Below, piece by piece: positions 35,822-44,016 of a stretch of 64,000 nucleotides of DNA; within the stretch, counting starts at the first letter, position 1; each line of letters starts with the position of its first letter. The stretch is taken from positions 1 to 64,000 of the forward strand of contig CANQEW010000008.1 of the NCBI GenBank assembly GCA_947596085.1. Direction: 5' to 3'. The notes below the pieces were generated by a model. That model was not told the origin of the DNA, did no database searches, and saw only the letters and a program-made list of their open reading frames with translations. The stretch comes from an uncultured Clostridia bacterium. Its GTDB lineage: Bacteria; Bacillota; Clostridia; Christensenellales; Aristaeellaceae. The translations under genes were made by a program, and so were the position numbers.

Positions 35822-36531
35822 TTATCGTTGGGATCGACACCTCCGGCCCGGCGGCGAGCTGCGCGGTGCTGCGCGACGGCGCGGTGGCCGAACTGGTCGC
35901 CATGAACCGGGGGCTGACCCACTCGGAGACGATCATGCCCGCGCTGGATGCCGCCATGGCAGGCGCGGGGCTGCGCTGCTCGGACGTGGACTGCTTCGCC
36001 GCGGTGGCGGGGCCAGGTTCGTTCACGGGCGTGCGCATCGGTGTGTGCGCGGCCAAGGGGCTGGCCCACGCCTGGAACAAGCCTGTGGCGCGCGTGGACG
36101 CGCTGGAGGCGCTGGCGATGAATTTCGCTCATTTTGACGGACTGGCCTGCCCGATTCTGGACGCCCGGCGGGGGCAGGTGTACTGCGCCGCCTTTGACAT
36201 GCGAAGCGGCCTGCCCGAGCGCGCGCTTCCCGACGCGGCGATGGAGCTCGGCGCGTTTCTGGAACTTCTGCCGAAGGACCGCCGGCTGGCGTTTCTGGGC
36301 GACGGCCTTCGCGCGCACGAGGAGAAAATCCGCAAGCTTCTGCCGGAGGCGGCGATCGCTCCCGCGAACCTGCGCGATCTGCGCGCGGACGCGGCCTGCC
36401 TGCTGGCGGCGGCGCGCGCGGACGAGTGGATGGAGGCCCGGGCGCTGACGCCCATCTATCTGCGCGCGCCCCAGGCCGAGCGCGAGCGGGCGCGGCGGCT
36501 GCGCGAAGCGGAGGGAAGCGGACGTGGGTGA
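35818..36531 (+). CDS. tsaB: tRNA t6A synthesis scaffold protein TsaB
   Basis: TsaB is the ASKHA-fold partner of TsaD. The 237-residue protein begins with IIVGIDTSGPAASCAVL, then HSETIMPALDAA, and has AVAGPGSFTGVRIGV and CPILDARRGQVYCA. No ATG is near the true N-terminus; the TTG at 35818, which overlaps the tsaE stop and follows GGAGG, is the likely start. tsaD is not in the window. Confidence 0.92.
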   Translation: MIIVGIDTSGPAASCAVLRDGAVAELVAMNRGLTHSETIMPALDAAMAGAGLRCSDVDCFAAVAGPGSFTGVRIGVCAAKGLAHAWNKPVARVDALEALAMNFAHFDGLACPILDARRGQVYCAAFDMRSGLPERALPDAAMELGAFLELLPKDRRLAFLGDGLRAHEEKIRKLLPEAAIAPANLRDLRADAACLLAAARADEWMEARALTPIYLRAPQAERERARRLREAEGSGRG

Positions 36532-37027
36532 GATCACGGTGGGACTGATGACCGCGGCGGACGTGGACGCGGTGCACGAGATCGAGGTGGCGAGCTTCGC
36601 CACGCCCTGGTCGCGGGAGACGATACTGCACGACGTGGAGGAGAACCAGTGCGCGCGCTACGTGGTGGTGCGCGAGGACGGCCGCGCCATCGCCTACGCG
36701 GGCGTGTGGTTCATCCTGGACGAGGGCCACATCACCAACATCGCCGTGCGCCCGGACCGCCGGGGCATGGGCTACGGCGAGATGGCCGCACGGGCGATGA
36801 TTCAGCTCGCCGCCGATTCCGGCATGAACTGGATGACGCTGGAGGTGCGCCGGAGCAACGCCGCCGCGCAGGCGCTGTATCACAAGCTGGGCTTCATCGA
36901 CGTCGGCTATCGGAAGCGCTACTATGAGAACCGGGAGGATGCGCTCATCATGGCGCTGGAACAGCTGCCGGAGGGGCATCCGGAGGACGATCCGTTGCTG
37001 GTCGTGGAGAATCCGGATTCCCAGTGA
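36524..37027 (+). CDS. rimI: Ribosomal-protein-alanine N-acetyltransferase RimI
   Basis: A 167-residue GNAT acetyltransferase with the RimI pattern: EIEVASFATPWS, HITNIAVRPDRRGMGYGE (acetyl-CoA loop) and LEVRRSNAAAQALYHKLGF. RimI acetylates the N-terminal alanine of ribosomal protein S18 and commonly follows tsaB. It starts at a GTG overlapping tsaB by 8 bases. The last 25 residues are an acidic extension. Confidence 0.9.
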   Translation: MGEITVGLMTAADVDAVHEIEVASFATPWSRETILHDVEENQCARYVVVREDGRAIAYAGVWFILDEGHITNIAVRPDRRGMGYGEMAARAMIQLAADSGMNWMTLEVRRSNAAAQALYHKLGFIDVGYRKRYYENREDALIMALEQLPEGHPEDDPLLVVENPDSQ

Positions 37028-37098
37028 AAGGGAAGCGCGCCGGCAATCGTTGAAATCTTCTATAAATCCATGCCGGCGGAGGTTGGATCGGAGGCATT

Positions 37099-38700
37099 AT
37101 GCTGTATACGGTGGTTCGGATACTGGTGATCGCGATTGGCTGCACGCTCTCGGGCGTGCGGGCAATGCACATGCTGCAGGAGGAACGCTACCAGATGCCC
37201 CAGCTGCGGCGGGAGCTGCGCCGCCATCGCGATCTGCTGACGTGGACGAACATTTCCATCGCGGCGGGTGCGACGGTGGTAAACTGGTACATGCCGGTGG
37301 TTTTCTCGCTGTTCATGCAGCAGGCAGCGATGCGCGAAACGCTGTGCAGCTGGCTGACGCTGGCGCTGTTTGCCGGCGCGACGGTCTTCGCGTGGTTCCA
37401 GAAGCGGCGCATTCCGCTGAAGAAGGAATTTAACCTCTCCCAGCGCATGAGCCGCCTGCTGGGAGTGACGTTTGCGCTGAACCTGCTGGGCACGACGATT
37501 TTGCATATGCTGACGCTTTCGCCGTATCTGATGTTCGCGGCGTCTGACTACGTGGTGGTCGGGGCCGCATTTATCATCAGCCCCATCGAAAACCGCATCA
37601 ATGCGCGCTACTATCGCGCCGCCCGCCACAAACTGCTGGAGCACAAGGGGCTGATTCGCATCGGCGTGTCCGGCAGCTATGGTAAGACCGAGACCAAGCT
37701 CATCCTCAAGTCGATCCTTGCCGAGAAGTACAACGTTCTGGTTACGCCGCCGAGCTTTTCCTCGGCCATGGGCGCGTCCCGCGTCATCAACGAGCGGCTG
37801 ACGAAGAAGCACGAGGTATTCATCGCCGAGCTGGGCGCGCAGAAGAAGGGTGAGGTGCGCGAGATCGCCCGGATCATTCGTCCCAAGTATGGAATCGTCA
37901 CCTGCGTCGGCCCGGCGCATCTGGACAGCTTCGGCTCGCTGGAAGCCGTGGCGCAGGCCCAATACGAGCTGATCCAGTGCCTCCCCAAGAGCGGCGAGGC
38001 GTTCTTCGGCGCGGATGGCGGGTTCGGCGACCGGCTCTACGGGCTGTGCCCGATGGAAAAGTACCGCGCCGCGCTCGGCGATGTGGAGGATTGCTACATG
38101 CGCGCCGAGCATGTGGAGACCGGAGTCAGAGGCACGCGCATGGAGCTGATCTGCGCGGATGGTGAACGTGCCTGGATGCAGACCCGGCTTCTGGGCGACT
38201 ATGCCGCGCGCAACATCGCGCTGGCCGCGGCCGTGGCGCGCCGGATGGGCATGAGCATGGACGAAATCAAGACAGGGGTGGAAAAGATTCTGCCCATTCA
38301 CGGCCATCTGCAGCTCGTACCCGGTGAGATCAATCACATCGACGATTCGCTCAATACCCTGCCCGAGGGCGCAGCGGAGGCGTTGCGCGTGCTGTCCGAG
38401 TTCCCCGGCAGGCGCATCGTGGTGACGGCGGGCCTTACGGAACTGGAATCGGGTGCGGCGGATGCCAACTACCAGCTCGGCCTGCAGATCGCCTCCTGCG
38501 CGGACTACGCCTTCCTGATCGGCCCCGAGCAGACGCGCCAGGTGCTGCGCGGCATCAACAAGGGGGAGAGCATTCCCGGCTCGTCCATCCGCGTGGTGCG
38601 CGAACCGGAGGACGCGCTCGCGCTGCTGCGCGAGGTCGCGGAGCCGGACGACAGCGTGCTCTACGAGGGAATCAATCCCGAGGAGTACGCGGAGGAGTAG
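37099..38700 (+). CDS. Membrane-anchored Mur-ligase family protein (MurF-like)
   Basis: A 533-residue protein. Four N-terminal hydrophobic segments (about 1-22, 50-75, 85-105, 120-155) precede a Mur-ligase ATPase core with the P-loop GVSGSYGKTETK, EVFIAELGAQKKGEV (acidic), VTCVGPAHLDSFGS (histidine) and GDYAARNIALAAAVA, then a C-terminal Mur ligase domain (HIDDSLNTLPEGAAEAL). It lacks the MurF substrate-recognition N-domain, which the membrane region replaces. It may add an amino acid to a lipid-linked precursor or wall polymer; the substrate cannot be named. It is preceded by GGAGG and a GC hairpin (37038-37078) and followed by a terminator. Confidence 0.75.
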   Translation: MLYTVVRILVIAIGCTLSGVRAMHMLQEERYQMPQLRRELRRHRDLLTWTNISIAAGATVVNWYMPVVFSLFMQQAAMRETLCSWLTLALFAGATVFAWFQKRRIPLKKEFNLSQRMSRLLGVTFALNLLGTTILHMLTLSPYLMFAASDYVVVGAAFIISPIENRINARYYRAARHKLLEHKGLIRIGVSGSYGKTETKLILKSILAEKYNVLVTPPSFSSAMGASRVINERLTKKHEVFIAELGAQKKGEVREIARIIRPKYGIVTCVGPAHLDSFGSLEAVAQAQYELIQCLPKSGEAFFGADGGFGDRLYGLCPMEKYRAALGDVEDCYMRAEHVETGVRGTRMELICADGERAWMQTRLLGDYAARNIALAAAVARRMGMSMDEIKTGVEKILPIHGHLQLVPGEINHIDDSLNTLPEGAAEALRVLSEFPGRRIVVTAGLTELESGAADANYQLGLQIASCADYAFLIGPEQTRQVLRGINKGESIPGSSIRVVREPEDALALLREVAEPDDSVLYEGINPEEYAEE

Positions 38701-38715
38701 AATGCGCGATGGACA

Positions 38716-38743
38716 GCCGCTCGAACGGGCGGCCGCGTTTTTT
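38716..38743 (+). terminator. Intrinsic terminator after the Mur-ligase-like gene
   Basis: A 5-bp GC stem (GCCGC with GCGGC) around an 8-base loop is followed by CGCGTTTTTT. Confidence 0.5.
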
Positions 38744-38764
38744 CGATTTTCTTACATTTACCGC

Positions 38765-38793
38765 TTGCATTTTTGACATGGGCGCGCTATAAT
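38765..38793 (+). promoter_or_regulatory. Promoter of the ctsR operon
   Basis: TTGCAT (38765-38770) and perfect TATAAT (38788-38793) are 17 bases apart. The CtsR operator begins at the next base, so bound CtsR would block transcription start. Confidence 0.85.
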
Positions 38794-38810
38794 AGTCAAA
38801 GATGGTCAAA
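38794..38810 (+). promoter_or_regulatory. CtsR operator
   Basis: AGTCAAAGATGGTCAAA is an exact match to the CtsR heptad tandem repeat (A/G-GTCAAA, 3-base spacer, A/G-GTCAAA). It sits immediately after the -10 box, which implies heat- and stress-relieved autorepression. Confidence 0.95.
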
Positions 38811-38843
38811 ATAAAGCTTTGACCGTGGAAGGAGGCGATGCCT

Positions 38844-39314
38844 GTGGCACAGCTGAGCGACGCCATCGAGCGCTTCATCAAGGAGCTGATGAGCGAGGAT
38901 CAGCACGTCGAGCTGCGCAGGAACGAGCTGGCGCAGCACTTCGGCTGCGCGCCCTCGCAGATCAACTATGTGCTGGCGACGCGCTTTTCGGTGGATCATG
39001 GCTATCTGATTGAATCCCGGCGCGGCGGCGGCGGCTATGTGCGCATCGTGCGGATGCGCGCGCGCCAGGAGGGCAACCTTTTGGATGCGCTGATCAAGCG
39101 CGTGGGCAATTCCATCGACGAGGAGACGGTCAACGCCATCATCCAGCACCTGCGCGACTGCGAAATCGTGACCGAAAACGAAGCTTCCCTGCTGCGCGCG
39201 GCCACGGGGCGCAACGCGCTGGCGCTGCCAGTGAGCGGCAAGGACGTGCTTCGCGCCGCGGTGTTTAAAAATATGCTGATTCAGGTGTTCCGAAACGCCG
39301 AGGGAGGTGTCTGA
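38844..39314 (+). CDS. ctsR: Transcriptional repressor CtsR
   Basis: CtsR represses clp and its own operon at low temperature. The 156-residue protein has LSDAIERFIKELM, the winged helix FGCAPSQINYVLATRF, and the glycine-rich thermosensing wing RRGGGGYVRI. The GTG at 38844 is preferred to the ATG at 38838 because GGAGG is 8 bases before the GTG but only 2 bases before the ATG. Confidence 0.94.
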   Translation: MAQLSDAIERFIKELMSEDQHVELRRNELAQHFGCAPSQINYVLATRFSVDHGYLIESRRGGGGYVRIVRMRARQEGNLLDALIKRVGNSIDEETVNAIIQHLRDCEIVTENEASLLRAATGRNALALPVSGKDVLRAAVFKNMLIQVFRNAEGGV

Positions 39315-39908
39315 ATGATGATGTGCGAAGATTGCGGCGTGAATCCCGCCGTTTTCCACTTTGTAACCATCCGAAATGAGGAAAGAACCGAGCGGAATCT
39401 CTGCCCGGCCTGCATGGCAAAATACAAGCGGCAGCTGCCCGGCCTCGACATCAAGGATCTGGCGGGCATATTGAACCACCTGATCGACGGCGGGCGCGGC
39501 GAGCGCGAGGAGATTGCCCCCGAGGTCGCGGCGATCACCTGCGAGCAGTGCGGCATGACCTACGGCGAGTTCAAGAAGGGCGGCATGGTGGGCTGCGCCA
39601 AGTGCTACGAGGCCTTCCGCGAGCCGATGACGGCGCTCTTGCAGCGCATTCACGGCAACACCCAGCATGCCGGCCGCATCCCCGGCGGTGCGCACAGCGG
39701 CACCTCCATCCGCATGAACATCGACCGCCTGAAGCAGCAGCTTCAGAAGGCCGTGGCCGCTGAGGAGTACGAGCAGGCCGCGCGCTACCGAGACGCGATT
39801 CGCTCGCTCACGGCGCAGCTCGAACAGCGGGAGCGCAACATCAACGTGCCGCCGCCAGAGCGCATTGGAAACGGCGCCGACGGAGAGGGGGCGGACTTCC
39901 ATGCGTGA
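39315..39908 (+). CDS. mcsA: McsA, zinc-finger activator of the McsB arginine kinase
   Basis: A 197-residue protein with two zinc-binding halves formed by CEDCG plus CPAC, and CEQCG plus CAKC, and a C-terminal UVR/coiled motif (RLKQQLQKAVAAEEYEQAAR). McsA stimulates the McsB arginine kinase. It abuts ctsR, and its end overlaps mcsB by 8 bases. Any of three successive ATG codons at 39315-39323 could be the start. Confidence 0.92.
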   Translation: MMMCEDCGVNPAVFHFVTIRNEERTERNLCPACMAKYKRQLPGLDIKDLAGILNHLIDGGRGEREEIAPEVAAITCEQCGMTYGEFKKGGMVGCAKCYEAFREPMTALLQRIHGNTQHAGRIPGGAHSGTSIRMNIDRLKQQLQKAVAAEEYEQAARYRDAIRSLTAQLEQRERNINVPPPERIGNGADGEGADFHA

Positions 39909-40929
39909 GTACGTGAGCGCGCCCGATCAGGACGTCGTCATCTCCAGCCGCGTGCGGCTGTCCCGCAACTATGAGGATCTGCCCTTCTCGCCCAAGCTCA
40001 CTCCCGAGTACGCCGAGGAGGTCGTCGACCGCACGGCGCGCTCCGTGTTCAGCAGCCGAAATGGCGCATCGTTCATGCTGCTCAAGATGCGCGAATTGGA
40101 GGACGACGCCCGCAGCCGGCTGGTGGAGCACCACCTGATCTCCTACGACCTGCTCAAGTACGCCGGGCGCTCGGCGGCGATGGTGTCCTCGGCGGGCACG
40201 ATCTCCGTGATGATGTGCGAGGAGGATCACGTGCGCTTCCAGGGACTGCTTCCGGGCCTGCAGCTCGAGCGCAGCGCGGAGATGGCGCTGGGGCTCGACG
40301 AGAAGGTGGGAGACGACCATCCCTACGCCTTCGACAGCCAGTGGGGCTTTCTGACCGCCTGCCCGGCGAACACGGGCACCGGCCTGCGCGCCTGTGTGAT
40401 CCTGCACCTGCCGGCGCTGGTCGCGGCGGGGCAGATGGGCGCGGTGATGCAGTCGGTGGCGAAGCTGGGCCTGAACATCCGCGGGCTGTACGCCGCCGGT
40501 TCGGAGGCGCAGGGGCAGCTGTACCAGATGAGCAACGTGGCGACCCTGGGGCGCAGCGAGGAGGACGTGATCCGCTCGCTCGCGGTGGCCACGGAGGAGA
40601 TCGCCGGCCACGAGCGCGCCATGCGTGAAAACGCCGAGAAGCGCGACATGCTGCAGCTGCAGGACGCGCTGATGCGCTCCTGGGGCGAGACCATGGAGGC
40701 GCGGCTGATGAGCACGAAGGAATTTATGAAGCGCTATTCGGATATCCGCTACGCGGCGAGCCTGGGCTATCTGCATTTGCCGATCCCAGCGCTGGACGTG
40801 CTGATGATGGATCTGCAGCCGGGGTCGTTGGGCGTGCGCGCCGGGCGGCTGATCGGCGAGCGCGAGGGCGAAATTCTGCGGGCGCAGACCCTGCGAGAGG
40901 AATTAAAGGCCCTGTCCAAGGAAGAATAA
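39901..40929 (+). CDS. mcsB: Protein-arginine kinase McsB
   Basis: McsB marks proteins with phospho-arginine for ClpCP degradation and inactivates CtsR. The 342-residue phosphagen-kinase-fold protein has DVVISSRVRLSRNYEDLPF, VMMCEEDHVRFQ, CPANTGTGLRACVILHLPAL and IRGLYAAGSEAQGQLYQMSN, as expected. Confidence 0.94.
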   Translation: MREYVSAPDQDVVISSRVRLSRNYEDLPFSPKLTPEYAEEVVDRTARSVFSSRNGASFMLLKMRELEDDARSRLVEHHLISYDLLKYAGRSAAMVSSAGTISVMMCEEDHVRFQGLLPGLQLERSAEMALGLDEKVGDDHPYAFDSQWGFLTACPANTGTGLRACVILHLPALVAAGQMGAVMQSVAKLGLNIRGLYAAGSEAQGQLYQMSNVATLGRSEEDVIRSLAVATEEIAGHERAMRENAEKRDMLQLQDALMRSWGETMEARLMSTKEFMKRYSDIRYAASLGYLHLPIPALDVLMMDLQPGSLGVRAGRLIGEREGEILRAQTLREELKALSKEE

Positions 40930-40945
40930 ACCCGGAGGAAACATT

Positions 40946-43402
40946 ATGGCTTATTTCGCAAAATTCACCGAGCGCGGCCAGCGCGCGCTGATCAACGCCC
41001 AGAACGAGGCTAAGATGCTGGGCCGCAGCTACGTGGGCACCGAGCATCTGCTGCTGGGCGTGCTCACCGACCCCGGCGCGGCCGCCGGCGTGCTGCGGGG
41101 CGTGACGCTGGACGCCGCGCGCGAAGAAATTATCAACATCCTCGGCCGCGGCGCCGACGCGGTGGACGGCAAGCAGATGGTCTACACGCCGCGCACCAAG
41201 AAGGTGGTGGAGCAGAGCGTGCGCGAGGCGCGGGAGCTCAAGCAGAACTATGTGAGCGTGGAGCACATCCTGCTGGCGCTGATGCGCGAGCGCGAGGGCG
41301 TGGCGGCGCACGTGCTGATCAAGATGGGCCTGGATCTCAACAAGGCGCGCGAGGAGCTGTTGCACATCCTGAGCGGCGCCGAGGAGGGCGACCCCTCCGC
41401 TGAGGAGCGGGAGACGCCGATCCTCGACCAGTTCTCCCGCGACCTGACCGCGTCGGCGCGCGCCGGCGAGCTCGACCCAGTGATCGGCCGCGAGAAGGAG
41501 ATCGAGCGCATCGTGCAGATCCTCTCCCGCCGCCGCAAGAACAATCCGGTGCTCATCGGCGAGCCGGGCGTGGGCAAGTCGGCCATCGTCGAAGGCTTGG
41601 CGCAGCTGATCGTCGAGGAGAACATCCCCGAGATTTTGCGCGGGCGGCGCGTGGTGTCGCTGGATCTGGCAGCCATGCTGGCGGGCGCGAAGTACCGCGG
41701 CGAGTTCGAGGAGCGCCTCAAGAACGCCATGGGCGAGATCAAGAAGGCCGGCAACGTCATCATGTTCATCGACGAGCTGCACACCATCGTGGGCGCGGGC
41801 GCTTCCGAGGGCGCGATCGACGCGGCGAACATCCTGAAGCCCATGCTGGCGCGCGGCGAGATCCAGTGCATCGGTGCGACCACGCTGAGCGAGTACCACA
41901 AGCACATTGAGAAGGACGGTGCGCTGGAGCGGCGCTTCCAGCCGGTGCAGGTGGGCGAGCCGACCCGGGAGGAGTCCATCGCGATCCTGGCGGGTCTGCG
42001 CGACCGCTATGAGGCGCACCACCGCGTGCGCATCACCGACGAGGCCATTCGCGCGGCGGTGTACCTGTCCGACCGCTATATCTCGGACCGCTGCCTGCCC
42101 GACAAGGCCATCGACCTGATCGACGAGGCGGCCTCGCGCGTGCGCATCCACGCCTTCACCGCGCCGCCGGACATGAAGGAGCAGCAGGCGAAGCTCACGG
42201 CGCTCAACAAGGAGACCGAGGAGGCCGTGGCCAACGAGGACTTCGAGACCGCCGCCAACCTGCGCGACAAGAAGAAGGAGCTGCAAAACGAGATGCAGCT
42301 GCGCAGGAGCGCCTGGGAGCAGCGGCTGAACTCCAAGATGGAGACCGTGGGCGAGGAGGAGGTCGCGCAGATCGTTGCGCTGTGGACGGGCGTGCCCGTG
42401 AGCAAGCTCACCCAGGACGAGGCGCAGCGGCTGATTCACCTGGAGGAGACGCTGCACCGGCGCGTGGTGGGCCAGGAGGAGGCCGTGGCGGCGGTGTCGC
42501 GCGCCGTGCGCCGCGCGCGCGCGGGGCTGAAGGACCCGAACCGGCCCATCGGCTCGTTCATTTTCCTGGGCCCCACGGGCGTTGGCAAGACCGAGCTTTG
42601 CAAGGCGCTGGGGGAGGCGCTGTTCGGCGACGAGGACAGCCTCATTCGCATCGACATGTCCGAGTACATGGAGAAGCACTCGGTGTCGCGCATGATCGGC
42701 TCGCCACCGGGCTACGTGGGCCACGAGGAGGGCGGACAGCTCACCGAGAAGGTGCGCCGCAAGCCCTACGCCGTGATTTTGTTCGATGAGGTGGAGAAGG
42801 CGCATCCGGATGTGTTCAACGTGCTGTTGCAGATCCTCGAGGACGGGCGGCTCACCGACGGCCAGGGGCGCGTCGTGGACTTCAAGAACACCGTGATCGT
42901 GATGACCAGCAACGCCGGCGCGCACACGCTGCGCAAGCAGCGCTCCATGGGCTTCGGCGGCGGCGACGACGCGCAGAAGACCTACGAGGACATGAAGGAG
43001 AACATCATGGGCGAGGTGCGCCAGATCTTCCGGCCCGAGTTCTTGAACCGCGTGGACGAGATCATCGTGTTCCACGCGCTGACCGAGGCGGAGATCGACC
43101 AGATCGCGCGCCTGCTGCTCAACCAGGTCTGCGCGCGGCTCACCGAGCGCGGCATCGAGCTTCAGGTGGGCGAGGAGGCGCTCAAGCTCATCTCCAAGGC
43201 GGGCTACGATTTGAAGTACGGCGCGCGCCCGCTGCGCCGAGCCATCCAGCGCATGGTGGAGGACGCGCTGAGCGAGGAAATTCTCTCCGGCGGCGTGCGC
43301 CTGGGCGATAAAGTGCTGGCCAGCGTGGAGGACGATAAGCTGAAATTCACCGCCCTGCCGCCTGCGGAGCTCGCGCAACTGGAGCCCGCCGGGGTGGAGT
43401 GA
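40946..43402 (+). CDS. clpC: AAA+ unfoldase ClpC
   Basis: ClpC unfolds substrates for ClpP and uses McsB-marked proteins. The 818-residue protein has an N-terminal double Clp-N domain (about 1-145), AAA-1 with Walker A GEPGVGKS, a UVR-containing middle domain (about 410-470), and AAA-2 with GPTGVGKT, LFDEVEKAHPDVFN and GYVGHEEGGQL. The ClpP-docking loop is the MGFGG near residue 670. It follows mcsB by 16 bases. Confidence 0.96.
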   Translation: MAYFAKFTERGQRALINAQNEAKMLGRSYVGTEHLLLGVLTDPGAAAGVLRGVTLDAAREEIINILGRGADAVDGKQMVYTPRTKKVVEQSVREARELKQNYVSVEHILLALMREREGVAAHVLIKMGLDLNKAREELLHILSGAEEGDPSAEERETPILDQFSRDLTASARAGELDPVIGREKEIERIVQILSRRRKNNPVLIGEPGVGKSAIVEGLAQLIVEENIPEILRGRRVVSLDLAAMLAGAKYRGEFEERLKNAMGEIKKAGNVIMFIDELHTIVGAGASEGAIDAANILKPMLARGEIQCIGATTLSEYHKHIEKDGALERRFQPVQVGEPTREESIAILAGLRDRYEAHHRVRITDEAIRAAVYLSDRYISDRCLPDKAIDLIDEAASRVRIHAFTAPPDMKEQQAKLTALNKETEEAVANEDFETAANLRDKKKELQNEMQLRRSAWEQRLNSKMETVGEEEVAQIVALWTGVPVSKLTQDEAQRLIHLEETLHRRVVGQEEAVAAVSRAVRRARAGLKDPNRPIGSFIFLGPTGVGKTELCKALGEALFGDEDSLIRIDMSEYMEKHSVSRMIGSPPGYVGHEEGGQLTEKVRRKPYAVILFDEVEKAHPDVFNVLLQILEDGRLTDGQGRVVDFKNTVIVMTSNAGAHTLRKQRSMGFGGGDDAQKTYEDMKENIMGEVRQIFRPEFLNRVDEIIVFHALTEAEIDQIARLLLNQVCARLTERGIELQVGEEALKLISKAGYDLKYGARPLRRAIQRMVEDALSEEILSGGVRLGDKVLASVEDDKLKFTALPPAELAQLEPAGVE

Positions 43403-43417
43403 TCGACCGAAGGAACG

Positions 43418-43453
43418 CGGAGAGCCGCCGCTTGCGACGGCTCTCCGTTTTTT
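43418..43453 (+). terminator. Intrinsic terminator after clpC
   Basis: CGGAGAGCCG pairs with CGGCTCTCCG (10 bp) around a 10-base loop and runs into TTTTTT. Confidence 0.92.
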
Positions 43454-43536
43454 ATATTTTTTTCGGCGGCGAGAAGAAAAAGCTGGCCCGGCCGGTCTAA
43501 TCAATGTAAACGGTTCGAACGGTTTGCGGATGTGAG

Positions 43537-44016
43537 GTGAGGCGCTTGGACAGGGCGGAGTTTTCGCGGCGAGTGCTGGCGATGGAGGATCGGCTGTACC
43601 GCGTGAGCTTCGGCATACTGCGCGATTCTCAGGATCGGTGCGACGCGGTGCAGGAGGCGGTCCTTCGCGCATGGTCGTCCGTGGAGAAGCTGCGCAGGCC
43701 GGAGTACTTCGAAACCTGGCTCACGCGCATTCTCATCAACTGCTGTTACGACGTCGTCGAGGCCCGGGGAGGCGGGGTGCCGCTGGACGCGGTTCCGGAG
43801 CCGACCGCGCCGGAGACGGCGAATCCCGAACTGCGCGAGGCGATTCGCGCGCTCGACCCAAAGCTGCGGCTGCCGCTGGTGCTGCATTACGTGGAGGGCT
43901 ATAAGCTGCGGGAGATCGCACGAATGCTGGATGTGCCCGAGAACACCGTGGCCACGCGGCTGTCGCGAGCCAGAAAAAAGCTGCGGGAACTGCTGACGGA
44001 GGGGGATCTGCAATGA
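43537..44016 (+). CDS. ECF-type RNA polymerase sigma factor
   Basis: A 159-residue sigma-70 region 2/region 4 protein: DRLYRVSFGILRDSQDRCDAVQEAVLRAW (two conserved halves of region 2) and HYVEGYKLREIARMLDVPENTVATRLSRARKKL (region 4.2 helix-turn-helix). It overlaps the next gene, a membrane protein with an extracellular domain, by 4 bases, as sigma/anti-sigma pairs do. The start is GTG 43537; a TTG at 43546, just after GAGGTGAGG, is an alternative. Confidence 0.9.
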   Translation: MRRLDRAEFSRRVLAMEDRLYRVSFGILRDSQDRCDAVQEAVLRAWSSVEKLRRPEYFETWLTRILINCCYDVVEARGGGVPLDAVPEPTAPETANPELREAIRALDPKLRLPLVLHYVEGYKLREIARMLDVPENTVATRLSRARKKLRELLTEGDLQ

